Shown here: positions 43,201-54,779 of the stretch, in pieces
Position numbering within the stretch: the first letter of the stretch is position 1
How the letters are laid out: each line of letters opens with the position of its first letter
Assembly (NCBI GenBank): GCA_007922225.1
Contig: ML679956.1
Span: forward strand, 13,117,049-13,181,048
Reading direction: 5' to 3'
Length of the DNA stretch: 64,000 bases
DNA from: Emydura subglobosa
Taxonomy: Eukaryota > Chordata > Testudines > Chelidae
The notes under the pieces: model-generated
What the model was told of the DNA's origin: nothing
Database searches by the model: none
Seen by the model: only the letters and a program-made list of their open reading frames with translations
Position numbers and translations under genes: made by a program

Positions 43201-45293
43201 TTTCCCAATTAATACAGTTTTTGTACACAAATACTTCGTTATAGCTACACATATATATTCTGAAAATCAAATTGGTGATACTGATAACAGCTGTGCTGCT
43301 GAAAATTTACTTTTTGGTCCAAAGCAATAAGGAATTTAATTCCAAGAAAGGACAGACAGAAAAATATTGATTCTATAATCTACACATACAGACTAAATAT
43401 GACTGATAAATAGTCACAATGATCACTGAAGGTTTGGGGGAGGTTTCTTTTTTCAATTTTCTTTCTTTTCTCATATTATGAGGCTGTCTGTTCAATGACA
43501 TTTTTAGAGAACAATGAAGGGCTCAGAAGTATTCATCAGGATTTTTTTTAAAACCTAAAATCAATATATTGTTACTCTAAATCAATAAAAGGACTGGGAG
43601 AGAAAACTGCAGAAACTGTAATAACTCTGTTAAATGACACTTGTTCTTTATAAGCAACTGGCAGCTTCTAAATGGACAGTCCATTCTTCATTAAATTGTA
43701 CTAATTTTAATTTGCCAAATAACAAGCCTTCATTTCAAAGAGTATATATTATGTATTACGCTTGTAGTAACCCATCTGGATAGAAAACAAATCCCTTTAT
43801 ATCTAATTCACATTAAACACTGAAAACTGAACAATATTTTATTATGGAAACAATATATCATGCAAACAAAAATTATCCTTAAAAACACTAGTTGTTGGTT
43901 ACTCTTAGTAATTAATTTTTGGGTACCTGACAATATTTGTCACAAACAAAGGCAGGGGGCTTGATTCTCATGTCCAGTAAGACCATTTCGTGCCACTTCT
44001 GCTTAAGCAAAACATAGTGGTCCTAAAGTGGTTGAAGATGATCAACGGAGAATTATCCCTGTGTAGGATCTCTACTGGCATAAAACTGGCAGAAGAAGTA
44101 CTACCACCTCCTGGACCAGCTGCCCCACCCCTATCTAAGAGGATGGAGAGGTGTGCAGGGCAGGGTCACATGCTGGATGGTGACAGAAGAAAGCACTGTG
44201 GAGCAAGGCTCCACTCCACCTGATCTTCCACTGGGAAAAGATTCCTTAGGGTCTTTACAACAGTGGAATAAGTTAGAACTGCTCCTGTGCAACTCTAACT
44301 TGCCCTGGAGATAGATGGCCCCAAATCAGGGAGCCACAACTAGCTCCCTCTACATCCCCTCTCCACTATCCAAGCACAGACTGTCCAGAGCAGAGAATCA
44401 AACCCACAATTCCTATCCCAAAGAGCCTACAATTTTGACTGAATATGACACCACAAGTGCAGATCATAAATGGACAAGAGGAAATAGGTTTAGGTTGGGA
44501 AGGATAAAGGTGACAATCAAATTACTCTGGTATTCAGTAAAACACACACACATACATACTGATAGTTCCATGATCTTTTAAATGTAAGTTGTTAATCATT
44601 GTTATTACCTTTATTACCTTGTTATCTTTCTTCTCCTTGACTCTATAAAATTATTTTTCTGTGAAGTTTACAAGAGGGAATTTAAATGTGACAAGGAAGG
44701 TGGACTTCCAAAGGGGACAGCACTTTAAGTTTAAAGGACATCATGAAAGAAGACATTGAGATGCCTGGGAAGAGAGAGAAAGTATCAAGAATGACAGCAC
44801 TGTGTGGACAGTGCCCAGAGCAACAGAAAAGGAGACAAATCATAAATGTGGGAAGAGGTTGCATGACCTAGGCTCTTGAAAGTAAAGGACAAATTTTTTG
44901 AATTTCATAGATAGTGCAATGAGTAGTTAGTGAAATAACTCAAATGGTTGTGGGAAGGTAGGAGGAGGAAGTGACGTGGCTGAAATCATGAGCAAGAAAA
45001 AAGATTTTGGCAGTAGTATTTTGGACAGACTGGAGTGGGGCAAGGTTACTATCAAAGCTTGCATCTATGCAGCTATTTCTTAAAGTCTCCCACCATTGTG
45101 TAGCACAGGCACAGCATCAATGGTGCTAGAAATGGTGGTAGCACTAGTGGATAGAAACAATGCTTGTAAGATTCCTGGGAGGAATAGTTTGTTTGTGTGG
45201 ACATGAGGTACTGTGTAGTGATACTGCAAGCTCATTTTGATTCAACAGCAGGTTGCAATATCTTTTCACCTATTGTAGGCAGGGCATTAGAAT
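40236..45293. other. ANO10: Intron with few assignable features
   Basis: Mostly unique AT-rich sequence. The exceptions are a weak DIRS-like remnant at 42370-42830 and repeat-looking sequence at about 44690-45060 that I could not assign. The reading frame at 43990-44223 has no recognisable domain. Confidence 0.45.
42370..42830 (-). pseudogene. Possible remnant of another DIRS tyrosine recombinase
   Basis: The 42545-42805 frame reads LALSKVVILCLNVSGTRGMA, then IYRGGRWSLVHAFINHYALI and LRADAGVQGTG. This resembles the C-terminal block of DIRS recombinases (HSTRGMA with W..shTFi.hYa). It keeps the Arg and a Tyr, while the His has become Gly or Ser. Downstream (42380-42450), minus-strand sequence such as TTGTTCTTCAAATGTATTTC is vaguely like a DIRS terminus. 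It does not match DIRS-1 to -5 closely, so it would be a different, older subfamily. Confidence 0.4.
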
Positions 45294-45296
45294 TTA

Positions 45297-45631
45297 GGCC
45301 TTGTCTTCACTGGGAAAAAGGGATTTCTTAACTCTAGTTAGCTAACTTAAATTAATCAACTTGAGGTAAAATTCTAGTGAAGACAAGCCAGTTTGTAGCT
45401 CTCACACAAGTTAGCAGGCCATCTTTAACTTTAAGAAGGCAGCTATTAGCCATTTTCTGTTTTAATCTTTAAAATTAATCACAAGTAATCTTTTTGGAAC
45501 TGTATGTGTTATTCCCTGCTAAGAGGAGAGTTTCTAATGATTGATACTTAACTGTTTTATCTCAAGTAGCTTAACTTGAATTGGTTCCCTTGTGTTAACA
45601 AACACACCTTTTTTCCAGTGAAGACAAGGCC
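45297..45631. mobile_element. 335-bp MITE with long terminal inverted repeats
   Basis: The left end GGCCTTGTCTTCACTGGGAA is matched by the complement of TTCCAGTGAAGACAAGGCC at the right, giving about 20 of 22 positions in inverted repeat. TTA precedes the left end, but the right flank (AGA) does not repeat it. A third copy of the terminus (CTAGTGAAGACAAGCC) lies internally at about 45374-45389. No coding capacity. Confidence 0.8.
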
Positions 45632-45742
45632 AGAAAGACCACACAATTGGCTGCTAACCACATGTGTATAGTTCTTACTTGTATTATATTAAATTTTACG
45701 GTGTTTTGCATAGCTCTTCGTGGCTCATCGGAAAGGCAGTAT

Positions 45743-45808
45743 AAATCTTCATAGGGATGGACGATATTGTGAGAAAAATCTTCATAGGGATGGACGATAT
45801 TGTGAGAA
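45743..45808. repeat. 33-bp tandem duplication
   Basis: Two essentially identical consecutive 33-bp units containing CTTCATAGGGATGGACGATA. The near-perfect identity suggests a recent duplication. Confidence 0.9.
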
Positions 45809-47040
45809 AAATATTGAGAGAAAAATTGGGCGAAACTTTGAATTCTCCACAGATTGCTAGAATTTCATTTGATCTAGAAAGACAAGGTTCTTTAACCAAA
45901 AAGAATTGACTGAATTGCTTAAAGTTGGAAGAATAGCTCAGTGATCATTTCAGAAGTTGACAAAATTATTCATCCTGCAATTATATTGTGTGGTGTAATG
46001 AGTTACATAGTATCTGCTTTTTTTCCTTCCATTCAGGTAAAGGGAAATAAGATATTTAGATTTTGGGTGTGTGTGTTTTTGTAAATTAACTACACTAAAC
46101 TATATGCAATTTGATCTGATTTCTTTATAGCAGTATCCAAGATCCCAGCAGTTGCTTCATTTTCCTCACATGCCTTTTGTGTTATAGTTTTTAAACTATT
46201 GAAAAATACAGTTTAGCCTCAGCATATAAATAGAAATTGTTTCAGATAACAAAACCTTTAGGCTATTAATTATAATATACCTTAATTGACTCTGAATATC
46301 TAATTAAGTGCACAGCTTTTTAAAATGATCAATTTAAAGCTCGCAGAATATTGGACTGAAGGTTTACATTCTCTTTAAATAATGGTACAAGGCAAGCGCA
46401 CTAGACTTTTATATGGCATGCATGTATGATTTTGAAAGATCTAATGAAAATACATCACTCTAAATGGCAAGCCAGTATAAAATTTCATAGAAACATCCTG
46501 CTGTATCTAGAAAATATGTGCTAACTGCTGCTGGGGTTTTGTTTCTTGTTAACATTAATAAACAAAGATGCCTAAGATATAATTAGTATATTTTTCCTCG
46601 TATTGATTTTTTCATCTGATGGTTACATTTACAAACACATGCGCGTGCGCGCGCTCTCTCTCAACATTATCTTAGAAGCTCAACTAATGGGAAATGCCTG
46701 CTTGAAGAGGTTATAAAAAGCCGTACGGTACTTAAATCCTGACAACTTCAATAACGTTTGAAGTGAAAGCAGTTACTATATCACATTATCAGCAATGGAA
46801 ATGTTTGATACACTTCTCAGGCAGCATAAAGCAGCACATTATCATAGATAAATAAAATATTGTGAATAAGAATCAAAACTGTGCAAATTGCTATTGGTTT
46901 TGGTAAATTAAAAGAAACGTATAAGGAAATTGTTCAGTCGCTCTCTGCTCTGATCTGGGCTTGTTTTGTCCTTGTTAATGTAAATAGCAAATTATGTACT
47001 ATAGATAAAAAGATGGATTTTTGTACTGAAGATTTTATTG
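45809..47040. other. ANO10: Intron, unassigned
   Basis: AT-rich; contains an alternating purine-pyrimidine and CT tract at 46635-46662 (ACATGCGCGTGCGCGCGCTC then TCTCTC). No gene recognised. Confidence 0.5.
46635..46662. repeat. (GC/GT)n - (CT)n simple tract
   Basis: Alternating GCGCGTGCGCGCGC immediately followed by CTCTCTCTC. This is the only CpG-dense micro-tract in its neighbourhood and is capable in principle of Z-DNA formation. Confidence 0.8.
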
Positions 47041-47760
47041 TACTTAATTTAAATGTACCTAATCTAGGATAATAAATAAACTCAGTAATGTACAAGGCAG
47101 GCAACATTTGTATCTTGATGGTCAAGTGATGAAAGAAAAGAATAGTTTCCCTTTTTTAGGGAATCTAATAATAATCAGACAGAAGATGAAACGAAGAAAT
47201 CAAGAGAAGGATATAGCCTGCAAAAAATGCATTCAACAACTTCCAAAGACTTCTGTGTTGTCAAAAGTTAAAACTACATATCTGCACTAGATTGCTGAAG
47301 TGCTACATATGGTCAACCCTCTTGTACACACAGATCTGAGAGTTGGAAACTTAAAAAGGACACTGAAATATGTCTTAGAGCCTTCAGGTTTTAATGTTAT
47401 AGAAGAATGTTAAAAATTATTTGGATAACTAATACTACGAATGATGTGACAAGAAAGGTTAATTTTAAAAAAGTACAATTAGTTGACACCCTAAGTTAGA
47501 GAACATCATCTTTCTGAGGACACAATCACCGATCACAGAGCAATTTGATTCCAGTACTCGTACCAGCAGGCACGATCACAGGCAAACCAGGAAGAGGAAG
47601 AAAGAGCCAGCTATGCTGGAAACATCACCAGATGGACTGGTATCCAAAGGAGAGTGGAAGTTTTATAACTGTCACATCTGTGAAAGGAAGAAGGGGATGA
47701 TCACTAATTTCTGTATCTGAGACATCGCCTGAAGTAGAAGAATCTATAAGGGAGGTGAGG
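47040..47760 (+). mobile_element. RTE-type LINE, C-terminal ORF remnant
   Basis: Translated fragments in changing frames read LDGQVMKEKNSFPFLGNLII, then KMKRRNQEKDIACKKCIQQL, KVKTTYLH, SWKLKKDT and CYRRMLKI. Near the end comes GKPGRGRKSQLCWKHHQMDW. These follow the order of the RTE/BovB reverse transcriptase C-terminus (vd....v..f.YLG..it, I..RI..a..af..L, cyRRmL.isw, rGrgR...W...i..W). Stops are frequent; ancient and inactive. Confidence 0.72.
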
Positions 47761-49647
47761 TGGGATTGTGAAAAGGTTTTGATTTACAATAGGAAGACTG
47801 ATATTAGTCCTTTTTTGTTTTTGTTCCTTAAAATGAATAGTGAGTAATATTTTTGGAACATGTGTTATTCCATGCTAAGAGGGGAGTTTATAATGATCGA
47901 CTGATATTTACTGTACAGGTTAGAACAAACAGAACAAAAAGTAAAAGGTATTTATTCATTAGAAGAGCATGATGGTTCACTAAAAGCAAAGCTGTGGTTT
48001 GATTTACATGCAGTCACAGTAAACGCCATTATAGCTCCAGATCTTATTACCTGAGGAAAGTGTGCCTGCTGCTCTGAAAGGTAGCTCTGTGTGTATATAG
48101 ATTAGGAAGGGAGGGTGCAGCCATAGTGAGGAGCAGAATTTTAAAGTGATTTTGTACTTTTTTAAGGGCCAATATCTACCCTCAAATATATGCTTGAAAC
48201 TCACATGGAGTTGTGTATGTACCTGAGAGCAGAATTTAGCAAACTGGCTTAAGTTAGTGACTGGTTTATTATACAGGTGATATAGAGATGTTGTGACTCT
48301 GAGCAGGTGTGGGCAGGGGAGGTGAGAAAATGATGTATATACTTTGCTTTTCCTGTGTTTTGTGCCTTGAGTTGAGTCTTTGCCCTTTATATATTTGTAT
48401 ATACATGCATGTGTATACACTCACGTGATGAGAAATTTAAAACTTAAATAAGTAGTGATTCAATTCTTACTTTTTATTAAGAGTACAAAGAAATTTAGTT
48501 GTAATTTTATAAACTAGACTTTTAGGTTTTTTCCCTTTGAATTATTTGGTCTCTGAAACCTCTGTGCAACTTTCCTGCTTTGCAGTTACAACTCCTTACA
48601 TTCATGGATCTCAAGGTGTTGAGAGGTTATTTGCCCAGTCATGTAAGGAGATTTGCAGAGCTGATCCAAGACCCTAGATCTCCTTAACTTTCAGTCTTCT
48701 TCTCTGACTAGTTGACCACACTTATTTTCTTTCTGTGTTAGCTTACCATCATATGCTTTCAGACAAGCAAGTACTTACAGGAATAATTTAAAAAGTGACT
48801 TTCACTGTATCAAACTTGAACAAAGAGAACATTTATAATAAAAAAGCAATTTTCTTGGCTATTTCTCTACATATATTTCTCTACTTATTATTTCAGATAT
48901 TTGGATTTGAATAGACTTTCACAACCCAATTTCTCTATATGAATGAACCTGCAGTGAATTCCTAATCCAGCATTTATTACCTCAGTGCATTGCCATGGAA
49001 ACAAATGTCCTGTCACAAATTCAGCAATATGACTTCAGTCAAGAAGAGAGTAAGAGAAGATGGTTGAGAGAGAGGGAAAGCCTTCCCATGCACAAATATC
49101 TTTAAATATTATTAAATAAAATTCCTTTTGTGCAAATGAATTTTTAAAGTTAGTATGAAAATCTGATGTAGTTCCTTTAAAAGTGACTGCAAAGCATTTA
49201 ATTCTACTGACAATAAACAGGGTAACAATAGACAGAGATTTTATTTTCCATCCAGTTGGGTATCTGGCTTTTTAATCTTCATAATCTCCCACTCAGAAGA
49301 CTGACTATGAAAATGACCTAAGAGGATCTGTAATTTAAGTAAAACAAAGGGCAGGAAAGGAATAATTTAGTATTTCTTATGTTATTGGGAAAATCCATCA
49401 TACCCTCATTTACCTGAATGCATGTAATATATTATCTAATTAACCTGTACTATTTAAAATAATTATATAAAAAACTCCTTACAAAAATGTGTGAAGTTCT
49501 CTCTCTGCTGCAGGGACATTTTAAAGATTACCTATAAATGCTCTAATGCTTAAAAAGTGGTTCTCAGCCACTAGTAGGGGTATAATACTAGTTCTTTTAA
49601 GCCTTTGTAAGTAATATTCTAGGCTAATTATATACTTTGGGTTCTTA
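47761..49647. other. ANO10: Intron, nothing recognised
   Basis: No coding region or identifiable repeat. The 138-codon minus frame at 48004-48420 has no domain-like features and biased AT-rich codons; regarded as chance. Confidence 0.45.
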
Positions 49648-49775
49648 GGAAGGCAGCATAGTATGGCAAACCAGAAACTCTGGAATTTTAATCTTGACTC
49701 TACTTGTGATTTGCTGCATGGCCTTGGGCAGGTAACTTAACTTTATTTTTTCTGGCAATAAAAGGGGGAAAACTA
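49648..49775 (+). mobile_element. MIR-type SINE
   Basis: Follows the MIR consensus order: GGCAGCATAGTATGG, AACTCTGGAATTTTAATC, GATTTGCTGCATGGCCTTGG and GCAGGTAACTTAACTTT, then a G-rich AAAGGGGG end. MIR and related CORE-SINEs are amniote-wide. Confidence 0.75.
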
Positions 49776-50937
49776 AACAGACTTTCTCCCAGGGGAGAAA
49801 AACCTAACTTTATGGTGAGGTGAAGATTATTTTGTGCCTGTAACAAAACGTCTGGATTGGAGGAAGAAGTTTAAGAGGGAGAAACCTCTTGATGGCAGAT
49901 CTTCAGTCTGCAGCTCCTGAAGAGAGGGCTGACTGAAGGCAGGAGTTCCCCAAACAACCACTGTCCAGTGAACCCTCTGTGAAGGAAGGGCAGGCCAGAT
50001 GCTGACTCACCTTGAAACGGAACCCTTCCGCTCTGTTATCTGTGGACTCAGTTTAGGGCCACAGCCTGACAAGCACCCTCTGAAGGAAGACAGGCATAAC
50101 CCATATCCTTGGGACAAGTGATTTGTATTAATTCCCCTTGTTTCTATCCTAGAGGGGGAAAATTTTTAAAGTGACCTGGAGGGCCAAGTCACAGGAAAAG
50201 ACAGACCACCACAGTGCTGGAGTGACTGTTAGTAAAAGGTATGAGTACCTGACAGGGCAAGAGTTGCCAAAGCACTCCTGGTCACAAGGAGGCACTAGGG
50301 GGAAAATTGTGCAACTGCCATTTAGGATTGCTGCTTGTGATTGGTAGGAGAATGGGAAAAGAAAGTTTGGGGTCAAGTCTACAGTAAGTAGACTCCATCC
50401 CATACTCTCTATGTGGCCCCATAGCTTGCCACACATGAACTTCCCACGCCTTGCACAACACCCACTGCATCTATTGGGTTTGGGGCAGAAGCTGCCAAAC
50501 AACAGACTTCAGGGTGGCCAATGCACATGTGCTGCAACTTGACACATGCACATTAGCATGGGGATCCCGGGGAGCAGGTTGTGTGGAGAGGTCCAAGCCC
50601 CTGTCACACTGTGAGGCACCCAGCGGTGCCTGGTATGAGAGGCTCCTCTCTGGCTCTCCCTACTGCGCTTTCTGGCCTAGTCTGAAGCACAACGAGTGTG
50701 GAGGAGGGGATAACTGCCCTCTACTTGCCCTCCCTTGTTGGTGTTCCTTAACTTATTCCATGGAAGCTGCTGTCTTCCTGACAAAACAAAGTAAAAAAAA
50801 AATTAGATCAGGAAGTAACTAACTGTTCCTTTTTAAACAACAGAAACTTTTGGGAAAAGAATTAGAATGCCTAAATTTGTAATGATTATTATTACACTAG
50901 CGTCTTGAAGCTGAAGTAACTTTTGGTAGGTATTATA
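49776..50937. other. ANO10: Intron, unassigned, moderately GC-rich
   Basis: GC content rises at 49860-50760. Two overlapping reading frames on opposite strands (50149-50502 minus and 50451-50822 plus) have no recognisable domains. No repeat family identified. Confidence 0.4.
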
Positions 50938-51128
50938 TAAGTGCAGTCCTGCCCTGAGGAGTTTATAATCTAAATAGAAAAAAAAAAGAAACGTTGTGAG
51001 GAGGAGCAGAGGGGCAGATAGGGATAATGATTTGTCCTAGATCACACTAGGTTGGTGGTGGAGGCAGAATTAGAACCCAGGTTTCCTGACTCTCATTCCA
51101 ATGTCCTGTCTATCTATACCACATGAAT
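50938..51128 (-). mobile_element. MIR/L2-tailed SINE, reverse orientation
   Basis: GCAGTCCTGCCCTGAGGAGT then TTATAATCTAAATAG (reversed L2-type tail), followed by TTTGTCCTAGATCACACTAG, GGCAGAATTAGAACCCAGG and TTTCCTGACTCTCATTCC. The latter blocks are the reversed tRNA-derived/CORE part of MIR-like SINEs. Confidence 0.7.
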
Positions 51129-51397
51129 ATCCTGTGCCCATGCCCCTACTTTAAGAAACTTTGAGTTTTGTATGTTCCCTTCCCTTCTCTTTCAGTTCAG
51201 TATGCTCAGACCAGACCACTCTTCCAGAATATAGGTGGAGTGTAATCTGAAGTCAGGTTGCAGGGTGAGAGGAAGAACTGTCTGTAGTAATGGTCTCTCA
51301 GAGAGTTCTCAGGTTATATATAATAGATTACAATGAGAAATAAGAAGTATTCCATCTCATAGGAAGTTTTATATTACATACTAGGACTCCAGTTCAT

Positions 51398-51515
51398 TAC
51401 AGTAGTTAAGCATGTGCCTAACCTTAAGCACGAGTGGTACCATTCACATAAATGGAACTATTTGTGTTTAAAGTCAGTTCTTCTCCCCCCCCCTCCAGTA
51501 CCTTGCTGAACTAGG
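51398..51515. repeat. Palindromic interspersed repeat
   Basis: TTAAGCATGTGCCTAACCTT, then AAGCACGAGTGGTACCATTC and AAATGGAACTATTTGTG, ending TTGCTGAACTAGGG. Same family as 5247-5392. Confidence 0.5.
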
Positions 51516-51897
51516 GCTCAGAATCGTCCCATTGAAGCCTGTCTCACAGTAGGAATATGCAGTCTCCTCAGAGAAAAACTTTTTTGTTAAGTAATGTGTA
51601 CATTTAATTTTTAAAGGATAGTTTTAGCTATTGTCTAATTAATTCTGAGTTTTGAAAAAAAACCTCCAATATTTTCCTTTTTTAAAAAAAGACATGCCAA
51701 CAGCCCAATAAAAATAAGCAATAACTCTTAAAAGGATTTGGGGCTCAAAGTGGATAATCAGCTGAACATGAGTTCCCAGTGCAATGCTGTGGTCAAAATT
51801 GCTAATCCTTGAATGCATAAACAGGGGAATCTTGATGAGGAGCAGAGAGGTTATTTTACCTCTGTATTTGGCACTGGTGTGACTGCTGCTGGAGTCC

Positions 51898-52650
51898 ACA
51901 ATTCAAGAGGGAGGCTGATAAATTGGAGAGGGTTCAGAGAAGAGTCACAAGAATGATTAAAGGATTAGACAACATGCCTTACAGTGAGTTTAATCTATTT
52001 TAGTTTAGAAAAGAGAAGGTTAAGGGGGTAACTTGATTACAGTCTCTGAGTATCTATAGGGGGAACAAATATTTAATAATGGACTCTTCAATCTAGCAGA
52101 GAAAGGTATAATGCGATCAAATGACGAAGTTGAAGCTAGAGAAAGAGACTGAAAATAAGGCATATGTTTTTAACACTAAGGCTACGTCTACACTATCAGT
52201 TATGTCAACTTAACATGTCACTCAGGAGGTGTGAATAAACCATCCCCTTAGTGACGTAAGTTACACTGACATAAGCCTTGGTGTGAATAGCACTATGTTG
52301 ACGGGAGAGTTTCTCCTGCCAACATAGCTAGTGCTGCTCATTGGAGGTGGATTAATTATGTCAACGGGAGAGAGCATAGAGCAGCTACACTAGAGATTTT
52401 ATAGCAGCGCAGCTGCATCGGTACAGTTATGCTGCTGTGAGCTCTCTAGTGTAGACATAGCATAAGAGAATTAATCTTTGGGAGAACTTATCAAATGTTG
52501 TGGTTGATTGTCCATCATTGACAATTTTTAAATCAAGATTGGATGTTTTTCTAAAAGATACGCTCTAGGATGTTCTCTGGCCTGTGTTATACAGAAGATC
52601 GGGCTATATGATCACAGTAGTCCTCATCTGGCCTTGAAATCAGTGTGTGT
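51898..52650 (+). mobile_element. CR1 LINE 3' end, interrupted by a MITE
   Basis: CR1 3'-region blocks (TTGGAGAGGGTTCAGAGAAG, AGTCACAAGAATGATTAAAG) run to 52179. They resume after the MITE with TTAAATCAAGATTGGATGTT and GGCCTGTGTTATACAGAAGA, ending CTGGCCTTGAAATCA. The two halves join with a single TAA when the MITE is excluded. Confidence 0.85.
52180..52462. mobile_element. Harbinger-type MITE in CR1, TAA duplication
   Basis: The left end GGCTACGTCTACACTA is the inverse of TAGTGTAGACATAGCA at the right. TAA is present immediately on both sides (52177-52179 and 52463-52465), the TWA target typical of PIF/Harbinger. The 283-bp interior has no coding capacity. Confidence 0.88.
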
Positions 52651-53097
52651 AGTACACATGAAAAGATACAGCAAACAAATTATACATGGTCATTCAGATC
52701 AGGAAAGAAAGTATTCAGTGACATGGACTTTCTTCCACATAAACTAATGGGAATTTTTCATAATATCTAATCTTGGGAGCTTGCCCCTGTTGCTTCAATC
52801 CTATTTTCCTTTTGAGACACTTACGGGAGTTGTAGTTGTGCACCAAAGCCAGATTTGGGCAGTTTTCATGGTTATGAATGAAATTGAGAATATACTCCAA
52901 CTAACTAGAAAACCTCTCCCTCTCACTCCCCCTCCCGTCTCCGCCCTTCCCCCAGATCAGTGTGCTCAAATATGTTAATCTAATGGCCACACTGACAATT
53001 TGCCGAGATCTGGAGGGACAGATTTAATTTGCATCAAATTGAAGCAGAATGGAGCCATCACTGTCTTTAATATGGGAATGCCATCTGTGGTAAGAAA
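52651..53097. other. ANO10: Intron, unassigned
   Basis: Spacer between CR1 and DIRS-5, with a C-rich stretch at 52915-52955. Nothing recognised. Confidence 0.45.
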
Positions 53098-53360
53098 TGG
53101 TTATTCATTCTGTGCAGTAACTGGGGGTTCTTTGAGATGTGTCCCCCACTTTAGGTACACTAGCACCACTCTGCCCCTTCAACTGGAGATTTCTCATAGC
53201 AGTATTCGTTCAGCCCACACATGCATGTTGGTCAGTCTCGTGCCCCCTCCCATTGTTATATAGCACTGCATGGGCGAACCACCCTCAGTTCCCTCTCTAC
53301 TGCAAAGCCCCATGGCAGAGAATGCCAAAGCAGAGGAGAAAGAGGGAGGGTAGTGTAGCC

Positions 53361-53462
53361 CCATAGGGGGACACATCCTGAACAACCACAATTACTGCAC
53401 AAGATGAGTAACCATTTTTTCCTCTTCAAGTAGTGTCTCTACGGGTGTTCCACCCTAACTGA
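53361..53462. repeat. DIRS-5 internal complementary region
   Basis: AATTACTGCACAAGATGAGT then AACC is the complement of the left end at 53099-53125. TCCTCTTCAAGTAGTGTCTC mirrors the right end GACACTACTC (59561-59570). The GTAGTGTC variant is specific to this copy and is matched in its own terminus. Confidence 0.82.
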
Positions 53463-53554
53463 TTACTGAGAAGTATCCTCTTAGGTGGAGGAGGTTTCAG
53501 AGTTCCAGTACAGCAGAAAGTACAATCAAGCTGAACACAGTATCGGAAGCGGAG

Positions 53555-54720
53555 TCATAAGTTATGCATAGTGTTCAGAGAATGTATATACAGAAGCCCA
53601 AGTGGCGGCTTTCCATATTTTGATGACTGGTACTTTTTGAGGAAGGCCGTAGAAGTGGTGATAGACCTTGTTGAATGGGTGTGTATGAGTAAGAGTGGCT
53701 CAATGTTACAAAGACCAGTAATAGGAGTTAATGCAGTCTGAAATCCATTTGGAATGTTTCTGGTTAGATTGCCGACCCCTCTGATCTGTCTGCTATCGAG
53801 ACAAATAACCTGTTGGTTTTTCTGAAGGATTTTGTTCCGTATAGATAGAGCTCTCCTGACAGCCAGGTTATGCAGCAGTGCGACCTGGGGATTCAGATGC
53901 GGTTTTGGATAAAAGACAGGCAGGTGAATAATTTGACTGAGGCCATGTGAGCTTACAGCAGCACAGCTATACCAATGCAGCTGTGCCGCTGTAAGATTGC
54001 TCATGTAGCTGCCCTATGCTGACGGGAGAGAGCTCTCCTGTCGACATAATAAAACACCTCAACTAGTGGTGGTAGCTACGTTGGCAGGAGAAGCTCTTCC
54101 GCTGACACAGCAATGTGGAAGCTACCACTTATGCCGGCGAAACTTATGTTGCTCAGAGGGGTGTTTTTTTCACATTCCTGAGCGACATAAGTTTTGCTGG
54201 CATAAGTGGTAATATAGACATGGCCTTAAATAGAATGCCGAAGAGATCTTAAGTAAAAATTTAGGATGGGGTCATAGCATGACCTTGTTCTTAAAAACCA
54301 CGATGAAGGGCCATCAGGGGCTCTCGTTCACCAACCCATTGTGACAACATGATGGCAATCAGGAATGTCATCTTCATTGACAAACAGAGCTGTGAGCAAG
54401 TAGCCAGAAGTTCAAAGTGCAGTTTTGTGAGGCATTTAAGGACCAGGTTGAGGTCCCATATTGGGATAGGACGTTGGACCGGTGGATAGAGTTTCTCCAG
54501 CCCTCTGAGGAATCTCAGTGAGGTCAGGTAGGTAAAGATGGAATAGTCCTCTATTGGAGGATGAAAGGCTATGATGGCCAACAGGTGGACTCTTATTGAG
54601 CTTATTGATAAACCAGACGTTTTCAAGGCTAAGATGTAATCTAGTACATACAGAAGCAATGCAGTCATTGATGAAAGTTGTCTGTGGTCACACCGACTGA
54701 CAAATCACATCTATTTTTGA
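53555..54720 (-). pseudogene. DIRS-5 tyrosine recombinase, decayed
   Basis: The 54291-54668 frame has LSISSIRVHLLAIIAFHPPI followed by IWDLNLVLKCLTKLHFELLA and SMKMTFLIAIMLSQWVGERE. The first catalytic Arg position (R in R-x-G-E) reads Gln-Trp-Val-Gly-Glu. The H-x-x-R block is present as THSTRSITTSTAF (53555-54004 frame). The final block keeps the catalytic Tyr (EHYA), followed at once by a stop. A MITE lies inside the domain at 53941-54225. Confidence 0.82.
53941..54225. mobile_element. Harbinger-type MITE in DIRS-5 recombinase
   Basis: The left end GGCCATGT is the inverse of ACATGGCC at the right. TGA precedes (53938-53940) and TTA follows (54226-54228), a TWA-like duplication with one change. 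Internal arms are inverted copies (CATAAGTTTTGCTGGCATAA against TTATGCCGGCGAAACTTATG, and GCTGACGGGAGAGAGCTC). Confidence 0.8.
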
Positions 54721-54779
54721 GAATATGTGTACTGAGTAGATTGTTTCCTGTCGTGTAGTAGTATTCTTTTTACAACCTC

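Noticed and set aside
44690..45060. Repeat-like stretch (GGCAGTAGTATTTTGGACAG and flanks)
   Set aside because: It feels like part of an old interspersed repeat, but I could not assign a family or boundaries.
48004..48420. 138-codon minus-strand frame as a gene
   Set aside because: No recognisable motif and low-complexity AT-driven composition; no neighbouring exons.
50149..50822. Pair of overlapping 117- and 123-codon frames as an exon or CpG-island gene
   Set aside because: Opposite strands, no domains, no convincing splice sites. The raised GC content explains the open frames.
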